Of a DNA stretch of 42,309 nucleotides, positions 7,872-16,913 are shown piece by piece. The notes beneath the pieces were generated by a model that had not been told where the DNA came from, searched no databases, and saw only the letters and a program-made list of their open reading frames with translations. The stretch lies in NCBI GenBank assembly GCA_902595375.1, contig CACJPW010000005.1, positions 1 to 42,309 on the forward strand, given 5' to 3'. The DNA comes from an uncultured Pelagibacteraceae bacterium. Its GTDB lineage: Bacteria > Pseudomonadota > Alphaproteobacteria > Pelagibacterales > Pelagibacteraceae. A program made the position numbers and the translations under genes. Within the stretch, counting starts at the first letter, position 1. Every line of letters begins with the position of its first letter.

Positions 7872-8101
7872 TTTCAAATTTATTTTCAATGGGCAATTAT
7901 GGATTTTTCGTTTGGTCGTCATTTTTTACCACTCTTTTAGTTTGCGCAATATTTTATATCAGAACTCGTAAGACACTAAAAAAATACGAAAAAGAGTTCG
8001 CTAAAGAAATAGAAGATCTCTCAGTAGAGCAAAAGAAGGTAATTTTAGAAAATTCAAAAATTGCTTCCCAGGTTTTATCTTCCTATAATAAATCAATCTA
8101 A
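7868..8101 (+). CDS. ccmD: Heme exporter protein CcmD
   Basis: CcmD is a small single-pass membrane protein that stabilises the CcmC-CcmE complex and helps release holo-CcmE. This 77-residue version has one hydrophobic helix (about 11-32, preceded by MGNYGFFVWSSF, a typical CcmD start) and a charged cytoplasmic tail predicted to be helical. It lies between ccmC (4-bp overlap) and ccmE (8-bp gap), the standard position. It is somewhat longer than many CcmD proteins; the extra length is in the polar tail. The call rests on position and layout more than on sequence. Confidence 0.85.
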   Translation: MISNLFSMGNYGFFVWSSFFTTLLVCAIFYIRTRKTLKKYEKEFAKEIEDLSVEQKKVILENSKIASQVLSSYNKSI

Positions 8102-8109
8102 AGCATTTA

Positions 8110-8538
8110 ATGCTAACTAAAAAAGTCAAAAAAAGAGTTTCTCTTTTATCCTTAGTTCTTATTCTATCTGTAATTTCGATTTTTTTAATTCTTAGGTCTT
8201 TAACAAGCAACATTTTATATTTTCAGTCGCCCACTGATATAAAAAATAATAATGATATAAATTTTAATAAAAAAATGAGAGTCGGGGGAATGGTTAAAAA
8301 AAATTCTATTACAATTAACGACAAAGAGATAAAATTCATAATAACCGATTTTGACAACGAATTAAAAGTTAGTTATAGCGGCACTGTTCCCAATTTATTT
8401 TCTGAAGAAAAAGGTGTAGTTGCTGAGGGAAGACTACAGGATAAAAAATTTTTTGTTGCTGATAGAATTTTGGCAAAGCATGATGAAAATTATATGCCAC
8501 CAGAACTGAAAGAAATAATTAAAAAAGATGTTAAGTAA
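8110..8538 (+). CDS. ccmE: Periplasmic heme chaperone CcmE
   Basis: CcmE carries heme covalently on a histidine from CcmC to the CcmFH ligase. The 142-residue protein has an N-terminal membrane anchor (about 11-28) and a beta-barrel domain with MRVGGMVKKNSI and VSYSGTVPNLFSEEKGVVAEG. The heme-binding His124 and Tyr128 are in LAKHDENYMPPE, the canonical HxxxY motif. It overlaps ccmF by 11 bases. Length and key residues are complete. Confidence 0.96.
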   Translation: MLTKKVKKRVSLLSLVLILSVISIFLILRSLTSNILYFQSPTDIKNNNDINFNKKMRVGGMVKKNSITINDKEIKFIITDFDNELKVSYSGTVPNLFSEEKGVVAEGRLQDKKFFVADRILAKHDENYMPPELKEIIKKDVK

Positions 8539-10411
8539 TCTAGGAAATTTCTTATTATTTTTAAATATTCTTTTAAGTTTCACTGTAATTTATTTTTCAT
8601 TAGCGAGTTTAAAATCAGCGGAGAAAATAATTTTTAGAAAAATTTACAACATCAGTTTGGCCCAAAGCACGATAGTTCTAGTTTGTTTTTTTACTTTAAT
8701 TGCTGCTTATATTACTTCTGACTTTTCACTAATTAATGTTTATCAAAACTCACACTCTACAAAGCCAACCTTTTATAAAATCTCTGGGACTTGGGGTAAC
8801 CACGAGGGGAGCCTACTATTATGGGTAATTATTTTAACAATATTTTCATTTCTGTTTTTAATAATTAATAAAAATCATTCAAAAAATTACAGACTATATA
8901 CGTTGATTGTACAAAATATTTTGATTTTAGGATTTTTATTTTTTATATTAATCAACTCAAATCCATTTTTATCTATTTCACCAGTTCCCAAAGAGGGACT
9001 TGGTTTAAATCCAATTCTGCAAGACCCGGCATTAGCAATTCACCCGCCATTACTTTATTTAGGATTTGTTGGATCCTCAATTTATTTTTCTGCTGCTATT
9101 GCATCTTTACTTACAAATTATTCTGAAAGAGCATTTGCAAAATCAATAAAAAACTGGATTTTAGTTTCTTGGATTTTTCAAACTTTGGGAATTACTGTCG
9201 GATCTATATGGGCATATTACGAGTTAGGATGGGGAGGATTTTGGTTTTGGGACCCGGTTGAAAATGCATCTTTATTACCTTGGTTTGCTATGACCGCTCT
9301 ATTTCACTCAGTAGTAGTTTTAGAAAAAAGAAATTTGTTATATTTTTGGGTAATTATTCTTTGTTTAATAACTTTTACCTTAAGTGTTACCGGAACTTTT
9401 TTGGTTAGATCTGGTATATTAAATTCAGTTCATACTTTTGCGAGCGACCCTAGCAGAGGGCTTTATATTTTAGCTTTTTTAAGTATTATGATTTTCAGTT
9501 CAATCTTTTTGCTGTTTAAAAAATACTATAACAAAGATTATATTATCAATTCCAATAGCAAAGAAACATTCGTTCTAATTAATAATTGGTTTATGATGTT
9601 TTATCTACTGACTGTTTTAATAGGTACACTTTATCCAATATTTACAGATGCAATTACTAATAATAAAATTTCAGTTGGCCCCCCATTTTATAATGCAGTC
9701 ATAATACCGGTAGTAATTGTATTTTTAATTTTTATGGCTGTTGGGCCAAACACAAAGTGGATCAAGAATAGGTTCGTTGATATAAAAAAATATATCTTAA
9801 TTTTTATTTCCGCTTTGATCATAAACTTTTTGATAGGATATTTTTTTAAAAGTTTAACTATACTTACTAATCTAATAATTATATCTTCATTATTTTTAAT
9901 AATTTCTTCAACTTTTGATTTAATAAAATCTATAACCGAAGATAGAATAGATTTCGCAAGAATTGTTTCTCATTTATCCTTTGGCTTCCTAATTTTTTTT
10001 ATTGGTTTAAACCATAACTTTTCTATCGAAAAAGATTTCAATATGAAAGTTGGTGAAACGAAGAACTTTGATAACTATAAAATAGAATTTAAAAAGTTAG
10101 AACTTAAAAATTTTAAAAATTATAAATCGATTGTAGGAGATCTGAAGATTAGTGATAATAAATTTGGTGAAGAAAGAACATTAAATCCTGAAATAAGAAT
10201 TTACGACAGTCCTAAAACTTTGACTTATGAGGCAGCAATTAAAACAAACTTAATTAAAGACTACTATTTGACCATGAGCAATATTGATAGATCAGAATAC
10301 TATAATATCAAGTTTCAAAAAAAACCATTAATGTTATGGATATGGATATCAGTTTTTGCTTTGACTTTTGGTGGATTTTTAAGAATTTTTAAAAATGCAA
10401 AAAATAATTAA
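8528..10411 (+). CDS. ccmF: Cytochrome c heme lyase subunit CcmF
   Basis: CcmF is the large inner-membrane component of the heme ligase that attaches heme to apocytochrome CXXCH motifs. The 627-residue protein is highly hydrophobic with a C-terminal periplasmic domain from about residue 500. Recognisable segments are SGTWGNHEGSLLLW (86-99), DPALAIHPPLLYLGF with His172, the WWD motif WAYYELGWGGFWFWDP (228-243), His260, and LVRSGILNSVHTFASDP with a further His. It overlaps ccmE by 11 and ccmG by 17 bases. All expected catalytic and heme-contact residues appear present. Confidence 0.97.
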   Translation: MLSNLGNFLLFLNILLSFTVIYFSLASLKSAEKIIFRKIYNISLAQSTIVLVCFFTLIAAYITSDFSLINVYQNSHSTKPTFYKISGTWGNHEGSLLLWVIILTIFSFLFLIINKNHSKNYRLYTLIVQNILILGFLFFILINSNPFLSISPVPKEGLGLNPILQDPALAIHPPLLYLGFVGSSIYFSAAIASLLTNYSERAFAKSIKNWILVSWIFQTLGITVGSIWAYYELGWGGFWFWDPVENASLLPWFAMTALFHSVVVLEKRNLLYFWVIILCLITFTLSVTGTFLVRSGILNSVHTFASDPSRGLYILAFLSIMIFSSIFLLFKKYYNKDYIINSNSKETFVLINNWFMMFYLLTVLIGTLYPIFTDAITNNKISVGPPFYNAVIIPVVIVFLIFMAVGPNTKWIKNRFVDIKKYILIFISALIINFLIGYFFKSLTILTNLIIISSLFLIISSTFDLIKSITEDRIDFARIVSHLSFGFLIFFIGLNHNFSIEKDFNMKVGETKNFDNYKIEFKKLELKNFKNYKSIVGDLKISDNKFGEERTLNPEIRIYDSPKTLTYEAAIKTNLIKDYYLTMSNIDRSEYYNIKFQKKPLMLWIWISVFALTFGGFLRIFKNAKNN

Positions 10412-10916
10412 AATTATAACAATATCAATATCTACTGCAATAATATTTGTTTTTTATTTAAGTTTAAACAAAGATAATAACTACAATACTGAAAGTCAGA
10501 TCGGAAAAAAATTAAATTTCGACAAAATTGAGAGCATCGATGAAGATAAATATTTGTACATTAAAGAACTTAAAGGTAAAAATTTTGTATTGATAAATTT
10601 TTGGGCTTCTTGGTGCGGTCCTTGTAGAAGTGAACATCCTATGTTGATGAAATTAAAATCTGAGAAAAAACTAAAATTAATTGGAATTAATTTTAAGGAT
10701 AAAAAAAGCAATGCAAAAATTTTTTTAAAAGAATTAGGTAATCCATATTATTTTATTGGAAAAGATGAAGTAGGGAAATTATCAATTAATTTTGGTGTAT
10801 ATGGAATTCCTGAAAGCATACTTGTTGACGAACAGTTAACTATTTTACAAAAATTTATCGGTCCTTTAGATAATCAAGATTTAGATGATATATTAAAGAA
10901 AATTAATAAAGTATGA
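10395..10916 (+). CDS. ccmG: Thiol:disulfide oxidoreductase CcmG (DsbE)
   Basis: CcmG is a membrane-anchored periplasmic thioredoxin that reduces the CXXCH cysteines of apocytochrome c or CcmH. The 173-residue protein has an N-terminal anchor (about 4-22) and the active site FWASWCGPCR with Cys74 and Cys77. The thioredoxin cis-Pro is in YGIPESILVD. The fold continues to the C-terminus at normal length. It overlaps ccmF by 17 bases and ccmH by four. The position between ccmF and ccmH confirms CcmG rather than a general thioredoxin. Confidence 0.95.
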   Translation: MQKIIKIITISISTAIIFVFYLSLNKDNNYNTESQIGKKLNFDKIESIDEDKYLYIKELKGKNFVLINFWASWCGPCRSEHPMLMKLKSEKKLKLIGINFKDKKSNAKIFLKELGNPYYFIGKDEVGKLSINFGVYGIPESILVDEQLTILQKFIGPLDNQDLDDILKKINKV

Positions 10917-11281
10917 AATTAAAAATTTTAATAATTATTTTTATATTTAAATTATCCATTTTGAAATCTGCAGAAAATATTGTGGAGCCAAATCATATTC
11001 ACAAAAACCTTAGGTGTCTAGTTTGCCAAGGACAATCGATTTCCGACTCAAATTCAGATTTTGCTCAGACAGTAAAGTTAGTTGTGAAAGATTTGATTGA
11101 ACAGGGTAAATCAGAGGAGGAGATTTACTCATTCATGGCGGAAAAATACGGAGATTGGATCGTTTACAAACCTCAACTCAATAAAGAAAACTTTTTACTT
11201 TGGTTTTTGCCTTACTTCATTTTATCATTCGGAGGGTTTATTATTTTCCGTCTATTGAAAAAAAAAACGCAAAAAACGTAA
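10913..11281 (+). CDS. ccmH: Cytochrome c biogenesis protein CcmH (CcmH/CycL N-terminal type)
   Basis: The 122-residue protein has a signal peptide (1-20), the LRCLVC motif with Cys35 and Cys38 (KNLRCLVCQGQSI), the typical ERYGDW-like segment MAEKYGDWIVYKPQL, and one C-terminal transmembrane helix (about 99-117). CcmH presents reduced apocytochrome to CcmF. It is the short form without the TPR domain; a separate ccmI does not follow in this operon. It overlaps ccmG by four bases and ends the operon. A weak intergenic gap of 43 bp precedes the PagL-like gene. Confidence 0.95.
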   Translation: MKLKILIIIFIFKLSILKSAENIVEPNHIHKNLRCLVCQGQSISDSNSDFAQTVKLVVKDLIEQGKSEEEIYSFMAEKYGDWIVYKPQLNKENFLLWFLPYFILSFGGFIIFRLLKKKTQKT

Positions 11282-11324
11282 AAGTAACCTGTACATATTA
11301 AGTATTTAATTGTATTTTTTAAAT

Positions 11325-11828
11325 ATGAGAAAATTTTTTTTAATATATTTAATTTTAATATTTTTACCTGTATTAAGTTTATTTGCAGATGAGAGTAACA
11401 GTGAAGTATCTTTTTACACTGGAACTTTTGATGTTATAGATAAAGAGGGTGATGACCAAACGAGTTTATTTGGAGTTGAGCATAAAAATCCTGATTTATT
11501 TAGAGACACTTTTTTGGGAAAATTCAAGCCGATAACTGGAGGATTTATTACAGGAGATAGTTCAATTTATCTTTACACTGGTATTGAAGGCCAGTATGGA
11601 CTTGGACCTCTAAAAATCTTGCCAAGTTTTTCTCCCGGCTACTATGAAAAAGGAGATGGAAAGGATTTAGGTAGTGTATTTGAATTCAAAAGTGAAATTA
11701 AATTTGGGCTAGATGTTTTTGATAATTCAAAATTAAGTTATAGCTACAGCCATATATCTAACAATGATTGGGGCGACAGCAACCCTGGAACAGATAATCA
11801 ACAAATTACTTTCTCAAGAAACTTTTAA
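11325..11828 (+). CDS. PagL-like (lipid A 3-O-deacylase / acyloxyacyl hydrolase family) outer-membrane protein
   Basis: The 167-residue protein has a signal peptide (about 1-20) and alternating beta strands that suggest a small outer-membrane barrel ending in an aromatic Phe (QITFSRNF). The C-terminal motif SYSHISNNDWGDSNPGTDN matches the PagL active-site region: His143, Ser145 and Asn146 in the H-x-S-N core and the NPG turn at about 153-155. In PagL a Glu lies 12 residues after the catalytic Ser; here that position is Asp157. PagL removes the 3-O acyl chain of lipid A. Activity here is unproven. I chose ATG 11325 over a TTG at 11310. It may be co-transcribed with the 2-hydroxyacid dehydrogenase gene 5 bp downstream. 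Confidence 0.65.
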   Translation: MRKFFLIYLILIFLPVLSLFADESNSEVSFYTGTFDVIDKEGDDQTSLFGVEHKNPDLFRDTFLGKFKPITGGFITGDSSIYLYTGIEGQYGLGPLKILPSFSPGYYEKGDGKDLGSVFEFKSEIKFGLDVFDNSKLSYSYSHISNNDWGDSNPGTDNQQITFSRNF

Positions 11829-11833
11829 TAACA

Positions 11834-12982
11834 ATGACTTTAAATGATTGTTATAATTTTGATGATTTTAGAAAATTAGCAAAAAAAAAACTACCAGCTC
11901 CCATATTTCATTATATAGATGGAGGCGCAGATGATGAAACAACATTAAAAAGAAACACCGAGTCTTTTTTAAAATGTGATTTAGTTCCAAATATATTGGC
12001 TAGTGTTGGAGAACCAGATTTGTCCACAAATGTTTTTGGACAAAATATAGATATGCCAATTTTTTTGTCCCCAACAGCAATGCAAAGACTTTATCATCAT
12101 GATGGAGACAAAGCTTCAGCTAGAGCAGCAGAAAAATTCGGAACTTTTTATAGCATGTCAACAATGGCAACTTCATCTATTGAGGAAATTGCAAATATTT
12201 CTGGAGGACCAAAATTATTTCAATTGTATATTCATAAGGACCAAGGATTAACTGATAATCTAATCGACCGATGCAAAAGTTCAGGATTTAAAGCTATGTG
12301 CCTAACTGTAGATACAGTTGTAGCAGGTAACAGAGAAAGGGATCATAGATGGGGTTTCACAACTCCGCCAAAATTAACTTTAAAAAGTCTTTTAAGTTTC
12401 GCTACTCACCCTAAATGGGCTTATAATTACTTAACTCATGAAAAGTTTCAATTAGCTAATGTTTCTCATTGGACTAAAAAGGGATCAAGTATAGCTAAAG
12501 GGGTAATGGATTACATAAATGAACAATATGATCCAGCAATGAGCTGGAAGGATGCAGAATACGTTATAAAAAAATGGGGAGGACCATTTGCTCTAAAAGG
12601 TGTGATGTCAGTTGAAGATGCTAAGAGAGCAGTACAAGTTGGTGCTTCTGCGATAATGCTTTCAAATCATGGAGGCAGACAGCTTGATGGATCTAGATCG
12701 CCTTTTGATCAGTTACCAGCAATTGCAGATGCTGTAGGAGGTAAAATAGAAATTATTTTAGATGGTGGAATTCGAAGAGGGACTCATGTTCTTAAAGCAT
12801 TGTCTCTTGGAGCTACTGCATGCAGTTTTGGTAAAGGTTTTTTATTTGCATTAGGGGCAGGAGGTCAAAAAGGTGTGGAGCAAATTTTAACAAGAATGAG
12901 AGATGAAATTAGAAGAGATATGATTTTATTAGGGTGTAAAAGCATAAAAGAGCTAAATAAAACAAAAATTGCCTATAGGTGA
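11834..12982 (+). CDS. FMN-dependent 2-hydroxyacid dehydrogenase / oxidase (LldD / glycolate oxidase family)
   Basis: The 382-residue TIM-barrel flavoenzyme oxidises an L-2-hydroxyacid (lactate, glycolate or similar) to the 2-oxoacid. The active-site signature SNHGGRQLDG gives catalytic His279 and Arg282. Tyr27 (HYIDGGADDE), Tyr132 (LFQLYIHKD), Lys255 (ALKGV) and the FMN phosphate site LDGGIRRG at 309-316 are present. Residues 180-225 form the variable loop, which in LldD-type enzymes contacts the membrane; I cannot tell acceptor or substrate from sequence. It heads a cluster with an aminotransferase and glcDEF, which favours glycolate or lactate as substrate. It lies 5 bp after the PagL-like gene. 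Confidence 0.9.
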   Translation: MTLNDCYNFDDFRKLAKKKLPAPIFHYIDGGADDETTLKRNTESFLKCDLVPNILASVGEPDLSTNVFGQNIDMPIFLSPTAMQRLYHHDGDKASARAAEKFGTFYSMSTMATSSIEEIANISGGPKLFQLYIHKDQGLTDNLIDRCKSSGFKAMCLTVDTVVAGNRERDHRWGFTTPPKLTLKSLLSFATHPKWAYNYLTHEKFQLANVSHWTKKGSSIAKGVMDYINEQYDPAMSWKDAEYVIKKWGGPFALKGVMSVEDAKRAVQVGASAIMLSNHGGRQLDGSRSPFDQLPAIADAVGGKIEIILDGGIRRGTHVLKALSLGATACSFGKGFLFALGAGGQKGVEQILTRMRDEIRRDMILLGCKSIKELNKTKIAYR

Positions 12983-13031
12983 TGCAAAAAAACTAGTTTT
13001 CAAATGTAACAATAAATATTAGGTTAAAAAA

Positions 13032-14195
13032 ATGAAATTAGCAAAAAACTTGGATAGACTTGGAACAGAAACAGCTTTTAGTGTCCTAGCTGAAGCAAAA
13101 AAACTTGAAGCTCAGGGTAAAGAAATGATTCACTTAGGTTTAGGTCAGCCAGATTTTATGACACCAAAACATATCATGGACGCTGCAAAAAAAGCTATTG
13201 ACGATGGACATCATGGATATGTTTTAGCAAACGGGATTGCGGAATGCAGGCAAGCTGTATCAAGAAAAATTAAAAGTTTATACAAAAAAGATGTAAGTCC
13301 TGATCGGATTATGATTATGCCAGGTGGCAAACCCACAATGTATTTTGCAATTCAAATGATCGGCGAGCCTGGAGCGGAAATAGTTCATCCAACACCTGGT
13401 TTTCCAATTTATGAATCCATGATAAATTATACAGGTGCTAAAGCAGTTCCATACGATTTAACAAAAGAGAAAGAATTAAAGTTTGATCCTGAAAAAATTT
13501 TATCTTTAATAACAGATAAGACTCGTCTTGTTATTTTAATCAATCCTAATAATCCTACAGGAAGTTTTGTTGAAAAACCAGCGATCGACTATTTAGCTGA
13601 GGGTTTAAAGAAACATCCGCATGTTACAATACTAAGCGATGAAATTTATAGTAGACAAATTTTTGATGGAAAAGAAATGCCAACTTTTTTTAATTATCCT
13701 GACTTACAGGAAAGGTTAATAGTTTTAGACGGATGGAGTAAAGCATATTCCATGACTGGGTGGAGAATGGGTTGGAGTGTGTGGCCAGAAAAATTAATTC
13801 CTCACGTAACCAAATTAGCAATTAATAGCTTCTCTTGTGTAAATGCACCATCTCAGTTTGCTGGAATAGCAGCATTAGATGGACCCGATGACTCTATCCA
13901 CCACATGATGGAAAAATTTGATCAAAGAAGAAAGTTAATTCACAAAGGATTAAATGATTTACCTGGTGTAGAATGCAGTATGCCAGGCGGTGCGTTTTAT
14001 GCTTTTCCAAATGTAAAGGGAACTGGTATGAATGGAGCTGAATTTTCGAAGAAATGTATGCATGAAGCTGGTGTGGCAATTGTACCTGGAACAGCTTTTG
14101 GTAAAACATCAACAGATTATGTCCGTTTTAGCTTTGCCGCATCGAGGGATAACATTCAAAAAGCACTAGAAAAAATTTCAAAAATGCTTAAGTAG
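13032..14195 (+). CDS. PLP-dependent class I aminotransferase (aspartate aminotransferase fold)
   Basis: The 387-residue fold-type I aminotransferase has the expected residues: NPNNPTG at 171-177, Asp203 and Tyr206 in LSDEIYSRQIF, the PLP Lys237 in GWSKAYSMTGWRMGW, Arg245 for phosphate contact, and a C-terminal Arg in DYVRFSFA for the substrate carboxylate. It transfers an amino group between an amino acid and a 2-oxoacid. Its place between a 2-hydroxyacid oxidase and glycolate oxidase suggests glyoxylate or pyruvate as acceptor, giving glycine or alanine; that is inference. A 49-bp gap separates it from the upstream gene, and glcD follows after 8 bp. Confidence 0.9.
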   Translation: MKLAKNLDRLGTETAFSVLAEAKKLEAQGKEMIHLGLGQPDFMTPKHIMDAAKKAIDDGHHGYVLANGIAECRQAVSRKIKSLYKKDVSPDRIMIMPGGKPTMYFAIQMIGEPGAEIVHPTPGFPIYESMINYTGAKAVPYDLTKEKELKFDPEKILSLITDKTRLVILINPNNPTGSFVEKPAIDYLAEGLKKHPHVTILSDEIYSRQIFDGKEMPTFFNYPDLQERLIVLDGWSKAYSMTGWRMGWSVWPEKLIPHVTKLAINSFSCVNAPSQFAGIAALDGPDDSIHHMMEKFDQRRKLIHKGLNDLPGVECSMPGGAFYAFPNVKGTGMNGAEFSKKCMHEAGVAIVPGTAFGKTSTDYVRFSFAASRDNIQKALEKISKMLK

Positions 14196-14203
14196 GATTG
14201 ATT

Positions 14204-15700
14204 ATGAGTTCTTTACAAATGCCAAAAGTTGATAACGCAATTATGTCTAAAAAAGACAAAATTGCTTCAGATCTTCGTAGGATTATAAATTCTAAAAATG
14301 TTCTTTCGAACCCTGATGAATTAAGACCATTTGAAACTGACGGCTTGACGGCTTATAGACAAATGCCTCTTATAGTAGTCATGCCTGAGAGTGTTGAAGA
14401 AGTTAGTCAAATTTTAAAATATTGTAATGAAAATAAAGTTAAAGTTGTTCCAAGAGGAGCTGGAACAGGTTTATCTGGTGGTTCGATGCCCTTAGAAGAT
14501 TGCGTTTTAATGGCAATGGGAAAATTTAACAAGATTATTGAAATTGATTATGAAAACAGATGTGTAGTTACCCAACCATGTGTAACAAATTTGGCAATTA
14601 CCCATGCTGTTCAAGATAAAGGTTTTTATTATGCCCCAGATCCATCAAGTCAAATTGCATGCTCCATAGGTGGGAACGTAGCTGAAAATTCCGGCGGAGT
14701 TCACTCTCTTAAATACGGTGCTACTACCAATAACCTTTTGGGGATTGAAGTAGTTTTAATGGATGGAACTATAACTAAATTTGGGGGCAAAGCTATGGAC
14801 TCCGAGGGATATGATTTCTTAGGCTTAATGACTGGCTCGGAAGGTTTGCTTGGTGTTATCACAGAGGTAACTGTAAAAATTTTAAAGTCACCTGAAGTTG
14901 TTAAAGCAGCTTTAGTAGGCTTTCCTTCAATTGAAGACGCGGGAAACTGTGTTGCTCAAATAATTGCAGAGGGATGTATACCAGCTGGAATGGAAATAAT
15001 GGATAAAGCTTTAACGAAAGCAACTAACGATTATTCAAAAGCAGGATATCCAACTGATGCTGAAGCAATGATGATTGTAGAATTTGATGGAACAGAGCAT
15101 GAAGTTGAGGCTTATATTCAAAAGACAAAAGAAATTGCTGAAAAAAATAATTCATCAAGCTTGAAAATAAGCAAATCAAATGAGGAGAGATTGAAATTTT
15201 GGGCTGGCAGAAAAGCAGCTTTCCCAGCTTGTGGAGTTCTAGCTCCTGATTATATGTGTATGGATGGTTCAATTCCTAGAGGAAAACTTGCTGAGGTTTT
15301 AAATGAAATATCAAGACTGTCTAAAAAATATAATTTACCAGTAGCTAATGCATTTCATGCTGGAGATGGTAACCTTCATCCTTTAATTATGTTTGATGCT
15401 AATGATAAAGAGTCTTTAAGAAAATGTGAAGAGTTTGGAGCTGATATCTTAAAATATTGTGTAAAAGTCGGCGGCGCGTTAACAGGTGAACACGGAGTTG
15501 GTATAGAGAAAAGAGAGTTAATGTGCGAAGCTTTCAATGATAAAGACATCCAACAGCAATTAACTATTAAAGTAGCATTAGATCCAAATTCTTTATTAAA
15601 TCCAGGCAAAGTTTATCCAATACTTAGAAAATGTGCTGAGGAAGGAAGAGTTCATGTCCATGGAGGAAAAACAAAATTCCCAGACATCCCTAGATTTTAA
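14204..15700 (+). CDS. glcD: Glycolate oxidase FAD-linked subunit GlcD
   Basis: GlcD is the FAD-binding catalytic subunit of glycolate dehydrogenase, oxidising glycolate (and often D-lactate) to glyoxylate. The 498-residue protein has the FAD_binding_4 domain with PRGAGTGLSGGSMPLED at about 84-100, the second FAD segment SIGGNVAENSGGVHSLKYGA, and the C-terminal FAD-oxidase domain with NAFHAGDGNLHPL and GGALTGEHGVGIEKR. I chose the ATG at 14204; a TTG at 14198 would add two residues. It overlaps glcE by 47 bases and is translationally linked to it. Neighbouring glcE and glcF distinguish it from D-lactate dehydrogenase Dld-type proteins. Confidence 0.95.
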   Translation: MSSLQMPKVDNAIMSKKDKIASDLRRIINSKNVLSNPDELRPFETDGLTAYRQMPLIVVMPESVEEVSQILKYCNENKVKVVPRGAGTGLSGGSMPLEDCVLMAMGKFNKIIEIDYENRCVVTQPCVTNLAITHAVQDKGFYYAPDPSSQIACSIGGNVAENSGGVHSLKYGATTNNLLGIEVVLMDGTITKFGGKAMDSEGYDFLGLMTGSEGLLGVITEVTVKILKSPEVVKAALVGFPSIEDAGNCVAQIIAEGCIPAGMEIMDKALTKATNDYSKAGYPTDAEAMMIVEFDGTEHEVEAYIQKTKEIAEKNNSSSLKISKSNEERLKFWAGRKAAFPACGVLAPDYMCMDGSIPRGKLAEVLNEISRLSKKYNLPVANAFHAGDGNLHPLIMFDANDKESLRKCEEFGADILKYCVKVGGALTGEHGVGIEKRELMCEAFNDKDIQQQLTIKVALDPNSLLNPGKVYPILRKCAEEGRVHVHGGKTKFPDIPRF

Positions 15701-16913
15701 TCAAAATATTTATAAGCCTACTTCTAGAGAAGAAATAGTCGAAATAGTTAAAAATTGTTACAAAAAAAATATACCTCTAGAAATCAATGGACTAAAATCA
15801 AAAAATAAAATTGGAAGAAATTTTCAATCTGAAAAAACTTTAAATTTATCAGATTATAAGGGTATAATTGATTACAAGCCAGAAGAGCTTTATATAAAAG
15901 TCAAAGCAGGCACACCGTTAAGAGAAATAATAGAAGAACTAGATAAAAATAATCAACAATTAGCTTTTGAACCAAATGATTTTGGTTATCTCTTTTCTGG
16001 AGAAAGTAATAGTGGTTCCATTGGCGGAGTTGTCTCTTGTAATTTTGCTGGGTCACGAAGATTTAAAGTTGGTAGTGTGCGAGATCACATACTTGGATTT
16101 CAAGGAATTAACGGCAAAGGTGAAACTATTAAATCTGGGGGAACAGTCGTCAAAAATGTTACTGGTTATGATTTGAGTAAATTAATATCAGGATCTTTTG
16201 GAACACTTACAATATTAACCGAGCTATCAATAAAAGTATTACCAAAACCAGAGACAAGTAAAACTTTGGTGATAAAAAATCCTCACCTAAAAAAATCTTT
16301 AGACTATTTAGGAAAAGCACTATCATCTTCAACTGATCCATCCGGTGGAGTATTTTATCCAGATTATTTTGGAAAAAATTTTGTTTTGAACGATCTCACA
16401 TACGATGGAGGTTTAACTGCTGTTAGAATTGAAGGTCCAACTAATTCTGTTGGTCAAAGAGTAGGTAGATTATCTAAAGAATTAAGTCTCCTAGACCAAG
16501 AGTTTTCAATCTTGGACAATGAGCAAAGTAATATTTTTTGGAATAGAACAAAAAATTTGGAGGTTTTCAAAAGTTTAAAAAGTAATTTATTAAGAATAGT
16601 CCTACCGGTAAGTGAAACTTTGCAGGTTATCCAAAAACTTAAAAATTATGAGATCAAATATTTTATTGATTGGGGAGGGAGTCTAATTTGGGCCTCTTTT
16701 GATCATCTAAACATTAAAATACTCAGTGAAATTAGGGATATAGTAAAAAAACACCACGGTTATACTACTTTAATAAAAATTGAGGATGATTTAAAGGCAT
16801 CAGCTGATATTTTTACAATAGATCCAATTAAGTATAAAATAAGTGAAAAAATTAAAAGGAGTTTTGATCCAAAAAGGATTTTTAATCCAGGAAAAATGTA
16901 TACAGGAATTTAA
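15654..16913 (+). CDS. glcE: Glycolate oxidase FAD-binding subunit GlcE
   Basis: GlcE is the second FAD-binding subunit of the GlcDEF complex. The roughly 419-residue protein carries a PCMH-type FAD domain with NLSDYKGIIDYKPEELYIKV, GSIGGVVSCNFAGSRRF and GTVVKNVTGYDLSKLISGSF, the last being typical of GlcE. The C-terminus RIFNPGKMYTG matches the family end. The start is ambiguous: ATG 15654 and ATG 15660 are both preceded by GGAAGAG at 15644-15650, and the gene begins within the last 47 bases of glcD. The glcF ATG follows the stop with no gap. Confidence 0.93.
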   Translation: MSMEEKQNSQTSLDFNQNIYKPTSREEIVEIVKNCYKKNIPLEINGLKSKNKIGRNFQSEKTLNLSDYKGIIDYKPEELYIKVKAGTPLREIIEELDKNNQQLAFEPNDFGYLFSGESNSGSIGGVVSCNFAGSRRFKVGSVRDHILGFQGINGKGETIKSGGTVVKNVTGYDLSKLISGSFGTLTILTELSIKVLPKPETSKTLVIKNPHLKKSLDYLGKALSSSTDPSGGVFYPDYFGKNFVLNDLTYDGGLTAVRIEGPTNSVGQRVGRLSKELSLLDQEFSILDNEQSNIFWNRTKNLEVFKSLKSNLLRIVLPVSETLQVIQKLKNYEIKYFIDWGGSLIWASFDHLNIKILSEIRDIVKKHHGYTTLIKIEDDLKASADIFTIDPIKYKISEKIKRSFDPKRIFNPGKMYTGI

